Positions 46,456 to 55,960 of a DNA stretch of 64,000 nt are shown piece after piece. Origin of the DNA: Peromyscus leucopus. Taxonomy: Eukaryota; Chordata; Mammalia; Rodentia; Cricetidae. The number at the start of each line of letters is the position of its first letter. The stretch's first letter is position 1. Position numbers and translations under genes: made by a program. Below the pieces are notes generated by a model. It was given only the letters and a program-made list of their open reading frames with translations, had not been told where the DNA came from and did no database searches. Where the stretch lies: positions 7,942,498 to 8,006,497 of the forward strand of contig NC_051082.1 of the NCBI RefSeq assembly GCF_004664715.2. Reading direction: 5' to 3'.

Positions 46456-46545
46456 CAGAGCTGCATGCCAGAGAAGGTCACAAGATAAGAGTTCAGCGGG
46501 AAAGGACTCAGTGTCTGCCCTGGAGCTGGGAGAGAGATCTCAAGA
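46456..46545. repeat. Local duplication, copy 1
   Basis: The run 'cagagctgcatgccag', 'agagttcagcgggaa', 'ctgccctggagctggg', 'atctcaagaggaggc' recurs in the same order at 47025-47106, diverged. Confidence 0.7.
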
Positions 46546-46714
46546 GGAGGCAAGGTTTACCCCAAATATCTTCAATATGGTCTTAGTTGTATCCACCAAC
46601 ATGGAACCTGCATACACTGAAGCCCGGGTGCGGTGTCCCCAGCACAGACTGCTGGAGGGAAATGAATTGTTGGGGGCTCTGCACCTAGTTTTTTATTTAC
46701 CTGGTTAAGTTCTT

Positions 46715-46995
46715 TCCTGGGAAGCTAGCGTGGACCTGCCAATCCCACACGGCGGGTCCTTCACGCTCACACCTCGGCTCACGTTCTCCACGTCTTTAAT
46801 GTACTTTTCAATTTGAGAGATGAGAAATGGCGTCTCAGGGGTGGTTTGGTTTGCAATTTTTACCACCAGCGAGGTTAAATCAATCATCTGTGGAAATGGC
46901 TGCTCTGCGTTTAACAGAGAGAAGGTACGCTGGGAGCACGCGGGTGACGTGGGAAGTTATTTATCAACGTGGGGACCACGCAGCAGCAGAAGGCA
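46715..46995. promoter_or_regulatory. CpG-retaining block around candidate exon
   Basis: Repeat-free, about 18 CpGs in 280 bp (cacacggcgggtccttcacg, gcacgcgggtgacgtgg). The density suggests constraint. It may reflect the possible exon at 46783-46887, an enhancer, or both. Confidence 0.4.
46783..46887 (-). CDS. Possible coding exon, unidentified protein
   Basis: On the minus strand a pyrimidine-bearing acceptor (gccatttccacag) precedes 35 codons reading MIDLTSLVVKIANQT then TPETPFLISQIEKYIKDVEN. The peptide is protein-like: amphipathic, with an N-glycosylation-type NQT and an alternating hydrophobic pattern. A splice donor GTGAGC follows immediately, with an alternative GTGTGAGC 9 bp on. The exon would be 105 bp, phase 0 at both ends. 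The shape recalls helical extracellular segments such as adhesion-GPCR GAIN subdomain A, but I cannot identify it. The initial Met need not be a translation start. No partner exon was found in the window, and chance openness remains possible. Confidence 0.3.
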
Positions 46996-47024
46996 GAAGC
47001 CCGAAGGGACAGCTTAGGCTACCT

Positions 47025-47106
47025 CAGAGCGCATGCCAGGGCAGAGTTCAGCTGGAGAAGAGCTCAGCCTGCCCTCTAGCTGGAGGGGAGGTATCAAGAG
47101 GAGGCC
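47025..47106. repeat. Local duplication, copy 2
   Basis: 'cagagcgcatgccag', 'agagttcagctggag', 'ctgccctctagctgg' and 'tatcaagaggaggc' match copy 1, about 570 bp upstream, with small indels. Confidence 0.7.
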
Positions 47107-47240
47107 TGAGTGAAGGGGGAGCTCCCCTGTGCATCTCTCTCCCCATAGGCTCTGCTTTCTCCAGCTCCCAGGGCTCCGCCCCATCTCGCCCTCTGACCTT
47201 TGCATGGGCTGTTTCCTCTGCCCTCCCCCACCCACTCACC

Positions 47241-47345
47241 CACCCCCCGTCTCCCCCCACCTCCGTCTCCCCCACCTCCGTCTCCCCCACTCCCGTCTAC
47301 CCCCACCCCCGTCTCCCCCCACCCCCGTCTCCCCCCACCCCCGCA
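47241..47345. repeat. 15-16 bp C-rich minisatellite
   Basis: About six units of CCCCACCYCCGTCTC. Each unit keeps a CpG, and the minus strand carries GGGGG tracts suited to G-quadruplexes. Confidence 0.94.
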
Positions 47346-47445
47346 GATTCTCCTCCTAACTTTTCAGGCTGGTTCTTAAGTGTCTCCTTCCTCCAGAGGA
47401 GCCTCTCAGACACACTCATGTTGCCCTGTGACATCTGCTTTCCGA

Positions 47446-47473
47446 GGTAATTAATTAACTCTGTGTAATTACC
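47446..47473. promoter_or_regulatory. Inverted homeodomain-type motif pair
   Basis: GGTAATTA (47446-47453) and its reverse complement TAATTACC (47466-47473) are separated by 12 bp, with another AATTAA between. TAATTA is the core site of many homeodomain factors. Occupancy is unknown. Confidence 0.4.
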
Positions 47474-47949
47474 CATGTCCCCAGTCTGTAGGCTCCGGAT
47501 AGACCACTGCCTTTGAGAGCCCAGACTCACCTCCGGGTTCCCAGGGCCTCCTGCGCTGTCTGGCTGGTTGACTCAGCTGTGGCTTGCTAACCTGCCTAGT
47601 CTGCATCGGGCTGAGGGTGCTGGTCTGGCAAACTGCATTTCAACTTTGCCTGCTGGGTTTCTTCGAGGGTTCTGTCAACAGCTGGGAGACAGAGACCTCA
47701 AAGGACAGTACACAAACAGAAAAGAGCAAGGCCCCAGGAGAGAGAAGAGCCTCCCGTGAGGCACCTCCCCGGCAAAGCCTTCCAGCCTGCATTTCCCCAC
47801 CACACCCTCTCCCACCAAGTGCTTCAAGCCTCCAGCAGACTTTACACACCTTATGGACCTCCTACAAGGGCAGCTCGGATCGGACATGACAACTTGTTAG
47901 ATCGAAGTCTTAAGCCCTAGAACCACTCAGCCCATAGTCAGAGCTGATG

Positions 47950-48450
47950 TAAGCAGCTCTTGGGGCTCCCGGGACAGAGACAGACTTGGCAAGAAGTTCG
48001 CCTTGTGTCCCCCTGAACCTGTTGATGACGCTGTTGAACATCATCCTCTGCTGGGACGATGCACAGGCACCCTCAAGATGGAGCCTGTTGTTAATCTCTC
48101 ACAGAGGGGGTTGTTCCCTCACTGGACACTCCACCCACTCTTTCCCACACGGCTGGACTGTATATGACTCTACTGGAACTGCCCGTGGTTTTATGGTCCT
48201 TGCAGGGGACACAATGCACAGTGTGTGAAGGTTGACTGGAAGAGGGGACTCCATCTGTGCAGCTAGGACGTCATCATTTATGCTGGGGTGAGACTTTTCA
48301 GTGATGTAGCTGCTTTGGGGCCATCTCTGCCCTGTGAGTAACCCTTCACCCATGCTTTATAAGTCCAGTAAACTCATTTGTTTGCCGAGCTGGACTTCGC
48401 CTTTGTTCTTTGATCTGCTCTTGGCGGCCCATCAAGAGGGAAAGTTGGTA
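47950..48450 (+). mobile_element. LTR-like element
   Basis: 'agggggttgttccctcactg', 'gagtaacccttcacccatgc', 'tttataagtccagtaaactc' and 'gccgagctggacttcgcctt' recall the 3' part of rodent LTRs. Boundaries are not fixed. Confidence 0.45.
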
Positions 48451-48604
48451 TTTGTTTGTATTTACCCCCCCCCCCAGAAGATAGCATCCCTTCTCCAGTC
48501 ACATCATCAGCCAAACAGTGTCCCCACAAAATGACAGGCATCCCATGGGTGGTACCGCCCCTCCCCCAGCTGCTACAGGCTCACCCATGAAGAAGATACC
48601 CCAA

Positions 48605-48950
48605 GGTGGGGAGGGATAAAGAACTTCCTAATTAGTTTTGGCATTATCAGCCCCAGCAGAGAAACCTTTAATAAATGTAGAAGATGGCGTACTTCTGTGT
48701 GGGATCTTCAAATTATCCCAGACAGCGAGCAGAATTTGAGCCAACACAGGGCGTGACAGGGCAGGCTGGTGGTGGTGGGTGCAGAGAGAAGGCAGCCAGA
48801 AACCTAATTAGCCAGGGCTGCTCGCACAGAGCGCCTCTGTTCCCAGCTGCCTCCTGACGCATGACATGTTGAAAAAGAAATCATTAGGAAGCCCTTGCAC
48901 ACAGCTCCTTGTTAGAAACGCATCCTCGACAGCCCTAATTGGAAGAGGAG
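48605..48950. promoter_or_regulatory. Candidate conserved element with CTAATT sites
   Basis: Repeat-free. CCTAATTAG occurs twice exactly (48627-48635 and 48803-48811) and CCTAATTGG once (48934-48942). GATAA and TGACGCATGAC (AP-1/CRE-like) also occur. Clustered LIM/paired-type homeodomain sites suggest an enhancer; this is inference. Confidence 0.4.
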
Positions 48951-49051
48951 AAGTGGGGAGGAGGCAGAGCATGGGCAGAAAGGAAGAAGTGGGTGGGCTG
49001 CCGTGGACTGGGTATAACACACACACAAAGCTGGGCATTTCTTCTTTTTCC

Positions 49052-49053
<2 letters not shown>

Positions 49054-49085
<32 letters not shown>

Positions 49086-49378
49086 TGTCGTTTGCACGCA
49101 TCTGTGCATGTTTGTGTGTGCATGGGAAGGCCTGAGGTTGAATCACCCTCCACTGCTTTTCCACCTTATTTATTGAGGCAAGGTCTCTCAATCAAACCCA
49201 GAGCTCGCAGATATGGCTATCCTTCCTGGGCAGCTTACTCTGGGGAGTCCTTTGTCTCCAACTTCTGAGGAACCCACCTGGTATTTTTGTGGGTGCCAGG
49301 GATCAATTCCAGTCCCAAACTCAGGAACTCTGTAAGAGGAGTCAAGGTGCTTAACCACTGAGCTATCTCTCCAGCTCC
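49054..49378 (-). repeat. TG microsatellite plus B4-type SINE, antisense
   Basis: (TG)15, then 'aaggcctgaggttgaatcac', 'gaggcaaggtctctcaatca' and 'gagctatctctccagctccc', the antisense B4/B3 order ending in the head. Confidence 0.7.
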
Positions 49379-49499
49379 CAAATAGGGCATTTCTGAAGAA
49401 GCTAAGGCTGGCTCTATAGCTCCCCACACTCATCCCCTCCACTTACTGATGACCAGTAGGGCACCAGTCCCCAAGGCAGTCTGCCATTCCCTGATGTAG

Positions 49500-49890
49500 G
49501 GACACTGGTTATGAAATGTGGGCAAAGTTTTCATATTGTGATTAAGATTTATAAACCAGTTCAAAAATATCAAAGTCTAACAATATCTTCTCCTCCCTTC
49601 TACATCTTCATTTATTCCTTTATTCCTTTAGGGGGTAAAAAAATCAATTACAATACATTCAAGTTGTCTCTCGCATGTTATTCTCTGCCTACATATTCCA
49701 ATATCTCATACTATGCAGAAGAAGAAACGTGGAGGGTTCCAGGTTACGACCCAACCAATTCCAATTTTCCCCATACAGTCACGAAGGTGTGCTTCCGCGG
49801 GGGATGGATATTCACACCCCACCTTCCACAACACACGGGAAAAACTGTTTCGAATTTTGATACCACCACAGTATAGCAGTATCGGCAGAC
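49500..49890. other. Unique or very old repeat
   Basis: A 121-codon plus frame and several CpGs (cttccgcgggggatgg, ctgtttcgaattttga) occur here. The phrase 'agggttccaggttacgaccc' resembles old Tigger-type DNA transposon wording. I cannot decide between ancient transposon and unique DNA. Confidence 0.3.
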
Positions 49891-50109
49891 CCTTATACAG
49901 ACAGAAAGACCTGCTGTTCTACCCCCTCCCTGAGCACATGCGCATTCAGAGACGAGCAGCAAGGCACAGAGGAACCCTGAGCTCTGGTTTGAGAATACAG
50001 GCCAGCCATCAGCATGTCAACCTCTGGATTCTGGCTGCTGTTGGGCAACAGGGCCCCTCATATCTATATTACCAATGAGATGGGACTGTCATGGAATCTA
50101 GAGAGGTGA

Positions 50110-50265
50110 CAGAGGTGAGCTAGTTCATTTTTGTCGATTTGACACAAGCAAGGGTCATCTGGGAAGAAAGATCTTCGATTGAGAAAATGCCTCCATTCAA
50201 TTGGCCCAGAGGCAAGCCCATGGTACATTTTCTTGACTGATGATTGATGAGGGAGGGTCCAGCCC
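50110..50265 (-). repeat. 0.4-kb repeat, left part (split by LTR)
   Basis: 'gagctagttcatttttgtcg' and 'gagaaaatgcctccattcaa', interrupted at 50266 by an LTR. Confidence 0.75.
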
Positions 50266-50728
50266 TATGGTGGTATTTTATTTGTACTGAAATGTGATTT
50301 TATTTGTATGTTAATAAATAAAGTTGCCTGAGGGTCAGAGCTATTAGCAAGCCATAGGAAAGCAGGGCGGTGGTGGCGTACGCTTAGAATCCCAGCACTT
50401 GGCAGGCAGAGCTAGGTAAGTCTCTATGTGTTCAGGGATACAGCCAGCATTGGAGACACACACCTTTAATCTCAATACCATAGAAGACCTGGAGGGCTGT
50501 ACATACAGGCAGTGACGAGGCAGTCATGTGTTTGGGTTTACAACCAATGAGAAGGCAGAACAGAAAGACTATATCAAGACAAACACACAGGAAGTAGGTC
50601 TCTTTTGGAGAGGTAGGACCACCGCAGGAGGAAGGGTAAGGTTTTAGTTCTGAGCTCTGACCTCTTGGCTTTCTTCTTTGCATTGGTTCTGTGTTTCTTA
50701 TTTAATAAGATGGTTGGTTACATCTACA
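50266..50728 (+). mobile_element. Solo LTR with perfect 6-bp duplication
   Basis: 463 bp beginning TATGGTGGTATTTTATTTG (ancestral TG likely mutated to TA) and ending TTACATCTACA. CAGCCC flanks both sides (50260-50265 and 50729-50734). A TATA-like 'gactatatcaag' lies near 50568 and AATAA near 50704, giving plus orientation. A B1-derived segment (50362-50440) is built into its 5' half. It sits inside an older 0.4-kb repeat that reads through cleanly when it is removed. Confidence 0.88.
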
Positions 50729-50734
50729 CAGCCC

Positions 50735-50997
50735 ATTGTGGGTGGTGTCACCTCTGAGAAAGTGTTCCTGAGTTGTGTAAGGAAACGGGCTGAGCAAACC
50801 ATAGGGAGCAAGCCAGTAAGCAGCACTCCTCCATATCCTCTGCTTCAGTTCCTGCCTCCAGGTTCCTGCCTTGAGTTCCTGCCTTGGCTTCCCTCAGTGG
50901 CCTGTGACCCAGGATGTGTAAGCCAAATAGCCCCTTTCCTCCTCAAGTTGGCTTTGTTATGGTTTTTATCACCCCAATAGAAAGCCAACTAGGAGGC
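50735..50997 (-). repeat. 0.4-kb repeat, right part
   Basis: 'attgtgggtggtgtcacctc', 'agcaagccagtaagcagcac' and 'aatagaaagccaactaggag' complete the split copy. Confidence 0.78.
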
Positions 50998-51209
50998 GAT
51001 GAGAGGATCTTTCAGCTTGTGCATAGACACTTTAGCCCTGGTGTTTTACATCAAGGATGTGTACCTCTCGTTTTGATTTGTTTCTCAAAGGATTCCCCAG
51101 GACAGAACCCTCTAGAGCTGGTGAGTGGGTGGTGAGTCCTCCGGATAGCCAACAGCTGCCCAATCATGCTTGCCACTGAGTTCCAATTTATCCACGCCCT
51201 TAAGACTTA

Positions 51210-51515
51210 AACATTGTATGCTTGTACATGCTTGTGTGTGTCTGTGTATATGGAGGCCGACTTTGGATGGCACTTCTCAGGTGCCATCCACCTTGGGTTT
51301 GTTTTTTTTTCTTTTTCAGGCAGGGGCACCTTGATTTGTGATAAAGCATTTCTCACTGGCTTGGAACACATCCAGGAGGTTAGGCTGGCCAGCCAGCTTG
51401 GATCTGCCTGTCTCTGTCTCCCCATCGCAGAGATTATAAAGGATAGCCACTACAGATCACACGTAGTTCCTTCCACTTGCAATGGCAAGAGCTTTACCGA
51501 ATGGGCCATTTTGAC
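51210..51515 (-). repeat. B4-type SINE, antisense
   Basis: 'ggcttggaacacatccagga', 'taggctggccagccagcttg', 'ctgcctgtctctgtctcccc' and 'gcaagagctttaccgaatgg' in antisense B4 order. A 10-bp-arm hairpin lies at 51264-51290. Confidence 0.6.
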
Positions 51516-52330
51516 GGTTCAACAACTGGATATTTGAAGTTAAACTGTACCAAATGGCATCTCCAAGGGATGAAAACCAACCAAAAAAATACCTTGGCCC
51601 TTGTCAGTGACTGGAGCAAGACCACCCAACGTGGTTCTAACCATGATGGGGAATCTGTTGTGGATACCTGGGAAATGGTATCCACATCTTCCAAAGTTGA
51701 CCCTGCTGTTAAGGTTGGTGCCGTGGTGCCTGGGGCTTCAGTCATTTTGGAAAGAGAATGGAAAGGAATAGGACTGGAAGCCAGCCCCCGAGATGCTGGG
51801 AGATCCTGCAGTTCATTCTGGAGTTGTCTCGTCTGAAGACATCCTGATGCCGAGGAGAAGCATGCCGTGGTACGTGCTGGCTTTGTTAGAATCGTTCCCG
51901 TTTTTTTGTCTGTGCCAACACACTGTCCCCTGCCGTATTCTGGCAAGAACAAACACTCCCTGGTTTGGATGACAAATGGCGCGGTCTCCTAACTGGCAAT
52001 AAATGTCCTTATTTTTTTAAGCCATTTTGAGTTAAACTCATTCTCTGCATCAAAATATTCCAGTGAATCCAGGCCTGGAGTGAGGTAGGAAGGGCATATT
52101 TATACACGTGTGTGTACGACTACACAAGTGTGCATGAGGGACTAAAGTTCAGAGTAAGGCTTCATGAGATTTACACTTCCCTGTGCCCTCTCCTCTTTGT
52201 GCCTGAGTGCACACTGTGATGGTGGAAGTACAAAGAGCACACAGGAGAAGTAAATGCCAAAGAATCTGGGGATTTATCTTTTCCCAGAGGCCTCGTGAAT
52301 CTTTAAGGCAATCTCTTCCTTCTTGTTTTT
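51516..52330. other. Unique stretch, no gene seen
   Basis: Moderate CpG and an AATAAA (near 52000) occur. The plus (119-codon) and minus (152-codon) frames overlap. Neither has a domain I recognise, so no gene is called. Confidence 0.35.
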
Positions 52331-52344
52331 AAAACAGTTCAAGA

Positions 52345-52348
<4 letters not shown>

Positions 52349-52388
<40 letters not shown>

Positions 52389-52556
52389 CACACAAGAATC
52401 CAGGTGCCAGCAGAACCTAGAAGAGGGTGTCGGATCCCCTGGAGCTAGAATTACAGGCTGTTGTGAACCACCTGATGTGGGTGCTGGGAACCGAATGCAG
52501 GTCCTCCACAAGATCAATACTTGCATCTAAGCTCTGAGTCATCTCTCCAGCTCCTT
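52349..52556 (-). repeat. TG microsatellite plus B3 SINE, antisense
   Basis: (TG)19 to 52386, then 'ctagaagagggtgtcggatc', 'gaaccacctgatgtgggtgc' and 'gagtcatctctccagctcct'. Confidence 0.8.
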
Positions 52557-52914
52557 CCTGCCCTCTTTGGAGGTACGCCTCCCCACTCCCCACACACTGT
52601 TTCCTGATACTGTGTCAAGCAAGAAAAGCTCTAGTCCTTCTTGACGGGCATGGCTCTTTTACTATACCAAAGTTATAAGCCCTCTATCATCAAAAGAGCT
52701 GCCAAGCCCTCTCTCCCACACCCTCCTTTGTCTATCCTTCCATCCCTCCCTCAATGGTCTACATTTCCAGTAGCCTCTCCCCTTTCACTGTGTTCAGCAG
52801 AATGGGGCTGGCATGGCCATCATCAGGACACAGTCTGAACAGTGTGCTGGAACAGTGTGTGGAACAAGGGCTTTATGCTTTGCTTATACAAACGGACTCA
52901 TGGGGTTGAGGGTC

Positions 52915-53115
52915 TGCTGACAAGGTGCTGAGGGTACTCATAGGACAACCTGAGTGTGGATCCCAGTGCCTAGGGTGCAGCATCACTGGGGAGGGAGAGA
53001 CAAGTGGATCCCTGAACAATCAAACTAGCCAATCCGTGAGTACCGGGTTCAGTGAGAGACAGTTTCAAAGACTAAGATGCGCAGGCACATACATAAACAT
53101 GTACACATACAGAGA
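52915..53115 (+). repeat. Diverged B4/B2-like SINE
   Basis: 'caacctgagtgtggatccca', 'tggggagggagagacaagtg' and 'gggttcagtgagagacagtt' are weakly B4-like. Confidence 0.4.
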
Positions 53116-53298
53116 TCCACTCAGGAAGCCTTGCCCTTTTGAAGACAAGCGCAAATAGAAATGTGCAAATGTGCAACTTCTGTCAATGCTGAGACAAATC
53201 ATTGCCCACTTGGTTACATTGTTCTCATGGATGAACTTGACCATCATGACAGTGAAGAGATGCAAAATAACAGCAGAGAGAGGTGTGCTTCGCCATTA

Positions 53299-53300
<2 letters not shown>

Positions 53301-53355
<55 letters not shown>

Positions 53356-53512
53356 GAATGTAGTGCCCATGGAGGCCAGAAGAGGACATGGGCTCTCCCA
53401 GAGCTGGAGTTACATATGGTTATGAGCTGCCCAACATGAGGGTTGAGAACTGAACTTGGGGTATCTGCAAGAGAAGTAAGTAAGTGTTCTTAAGGCTGGG
53501 CCATCACCTTTT
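53301..53512 (-). repeat. TG microsatellite plus B3 SINE, antisense
   Basis: (GT)24 to 53348, then 'ggaggccagaagaggacatg', 'cagagctggagttacatatg' and 'cttaaggctgggccatcacc'. Confidence 0.78.
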
Positions 53513-53640
53513 GAATTTTAATGGCCTTACTGTGTGCACCTTTAGTGCCTCCAGGAATCAGGGAAAAAGAATGTTCTCCGAAATAAATGAGATGGCTTCC
53601 CAATGGCAGGGGGATCTAATTAAGTCCTTAGAGGTGGCAT

Positions 53641-53656
53641 TGGTGGTGGTGGTGGT

Positions 53657-53689
<33 letters not shown>

Positions 53690-53701
53690 AGCGGTGGTGG
53701 T
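53641..53701. repeat. GGT/GGC trinucleotide repeat
   Basis: About eight GGT units, nine GGC units, an AGC interruption and more GGT. The frames across it read Val/Ala or Arg/His runs, but no coding context is visible. Confidence 0.97.
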
Positions 53702-54103
53702 AATGTGTGACAGGGTGCTGGCATGGGCAGTGGTAGCGGAGCATGATTGACCCTGTCAGCAGCTCAGTCCTGAACCTTCCAAATGACAAGGCTAAATTCG
53801 TATGCAGCGCGGTGGCACTAGTGTTTACCAGCATTTAAGATTACGTAACCATTTGTTCTCTCCAGCAATAGACCAAGAACAGAGTGGCCAGCTGTCATCA
53901 GAGGAAGCCAGCACTAAAATAGGAAAAGTGACACAGCAGAGGACAAACAAGTGACAGTGGAGGGGTGAGGGGGTTTAACTGATGCCACAGGGGGAGCTGA
54001 GGCTCTTAGAGCACCTACCTCAGTGGACGCTGAGCCTGTGAGACATCCTTCGCCAGATCCCTGGAGAACTACTTTTCCTCTCAGGTTGCTCCTCTCTCTA
54101 GAA

Positions 54104-54334
54104 CAGAAGTTCTCAACCTGTGGGTCTGCGACCCCTTCAGAGATTCAACAGTCTTTTCATGGGGTCACCTAAGGCCATCATAAAACACATATATTTACAT
54201 TACAGTTCATAAAGGTAGCAAGATTGCAGTTATGAAATAGCAACAAAAATAATTGTATGATTTGGAGGGGGGGTCACCAAAACATGAAGAGCTGTATTAA
54301 GGCATCACAGTATTAGGATGGTTGAGAACCACTG
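54104..54334. mobile_element. hAT-type miniature element, perfect 8-bp TSD
   Basis: 231 bp with terminal inverted repeats CAGAAGTTCTCAACC and GGTTGAGAACCACTG (two mismatches). The 8-bp duplication CTCTAGAA lies at 54096-54103 and 54335-54342. This is the structure of a non-autonomous hAT-Charlie element, likely the rodent URR1 group. No transposase remains. Confidence 0.93.
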
Positions 54335-54831
54335 CTCTAGAACATTCTCCCCATATTAACATTTCTCCCTCCTCCTGTGTGGGGCAGACAGGAGAAGAGC
54401 AACTTGGAATATCAGAATGGTTCAAGGCTACTATGAGCAGCCCATTCTAGGATCTGCCCCTTGCCTGCCCTTGGGGCTTCCTCCTCCCTAGACATGCTGA
54501 ATAAATGGCATGCCATAGTTTCCCCAAAAGTGCATCTGCAGTGCAAAATCTAAGAAGACTTTTTTTCTGTTTTGCCCAGAGAGTCTCCAAGTTATTTAGC
54601 CATATTATGCCTCTGCCATTTTGAAATCCCTTCCCTCTGTGCCTGAGGAACACACTTTGTGATAGCAGTACATGGCATGTGCTGCTTTAACAGAAGTGAG
54701 CAAGAAGGGAGGAGTCAGACGAGCCAGGGCTTGGACTCTAGGTGTACTTCATTCCACCCTCAGTGAGCCACTCAGTCCAAATGATTCTCTGTGTCCTTGT
54801 CCATGAGAAGCAAATTGTAACAAAACCTTTG

Positions 54832-55240
54832 GGATGGCTAGTTTTAACTGTCAACTTGACACAATTTAGAATCACCAAGGAAGGGAGTCTCAAGGAGGGA
54901 GTATCTACATCAGGTTGGCCTGTGGGCACGTCTATGGAGGAAATTAACTTGATTAAGTTACTTGAGGTGGAAAAACCTGCCCCTTATGGGTGGCACCACT
55001 CCCTAGGCTTAAGGTCCTATACTATTAAAAGGGGGTGTGGGGGGGAGTGAGCTGAACACTAGCATCCATGTATTCATTCTCTCTCTGCTCTTGACTGTAG
55101 ATGCAACTGGGTGCTTCAAGTTCCTGCCTCCCCAACTTGCCTGAAATTATAGACTATAACCTAGAATTGTAAGCCAATTAAACCCTTTCTCCTTTTATAG
55201 GATTTTTTTTTAAATCCCAACAACAGAAAGGAAACCAGAA
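54832..55240 (-). repeat. Rodent 0.4-kb repeat, antisense
   Basis: 'ggctagttttaactgtcaac', 'caggttggcctgtgggcacg' and 'attgtaagccaattaaaccc' match the family, with a diverged middle. Confidence 0.65.
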
Positions 55241-55817
55241 CAGCCTCCTTCATGGAATGCACAGGGGCTGTTACGGAAATAGAGATACTACATGTGGAAA
55301 GTGGACTGCTTGCACATTGTCGTTGCTGGCTTCTGCTTCTAGAGGCCAAAAGTATTAATATTTTTTCTTCAAAGCTAGAAGAAGAGGAAGTCAACATTGC
55401 CCTAATAAATTTCCATCTCACCATGGGATCTACTAAAAGTACACCAGTTATGACCTCTGGGAGCATCTTGGGCCTTCAGGGTCAACTTCCACATACAGAA
55501 AAATTCAAACCAACATTAGCTGAAAGGCCAATTGAGTGAATGCTGCAGTGAACACACCAGACAGTCATTGTTCCCCTCTGCTCAAAGATGGGAACATCAA
55601 GTTCCCAACTTCCAGACTCTCTTGCAGCTAGAAGGATTATAGCCCATGAACACCAATAAAACACCTGCAAAGGCTCCCAGGAAAGTGATTTTTTTTTTAT
55701 CTGAAACAGTCAAGCTTTGTACACTTTGATGAGGAGGATGATGATTGTATTATATGATAACTATAACATGTGGTACTTTGGAATCTGATGAGTAAATTCA
55801 CAAGAGGTATGTGAAGC
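55241..55817. other. Unique stretch, no gene seen
   Basis: A 95-codon plus frame (55252-55539) exists but has no recognised domain and is crossed by a minus frame of similar length. Confidence 0.35.
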
Positions 55818-55960
55818 CAGCCATGGTGGCACACACCTGTAATCCCAGTATTCAAGCGGCTGAAGCAGGAGCATTGTTGCAAATGCAAGGCTAGTATGTG
55901 TTATATGCATTCCAGGCTGGCCTGGGTTATGGAGAGAGATGTCATTCCAAAAACAAAACA
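55818..55960 (+). repeat. Old B1-like SINE
   Basis: 'agccagccatggtggcacac', 'cctgtaatcccagtattc' and 'gaagcaggagcattgttgca', an older B1/proto-B1 form. Confidence 0.6.

Noticed and set aside
47200..47350. CpG island promoter
   Set aside because: The CpGs come from the minisatellite unit; there are no promoter motifs and the stretch is far too short.
51494..51952. 152-codon minus and 119-codon plus frames
   Set aside because: Mutually antisense; the left part lies in a B4 SINE and no family is recognised. A processed pseudogene was considered, but no poly(A) or duplication was found.
53641..53701. Poly-Ala/Val or Arg/His-rich protein
   Set aside because: Explained by GGT/GGC trinucleotide repeats with no coding context.
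55252..55539. 95-codon plus-strand frame as a small gene
   Set aside because: No recognised domain or splice context; opposed by a similar minus frame.
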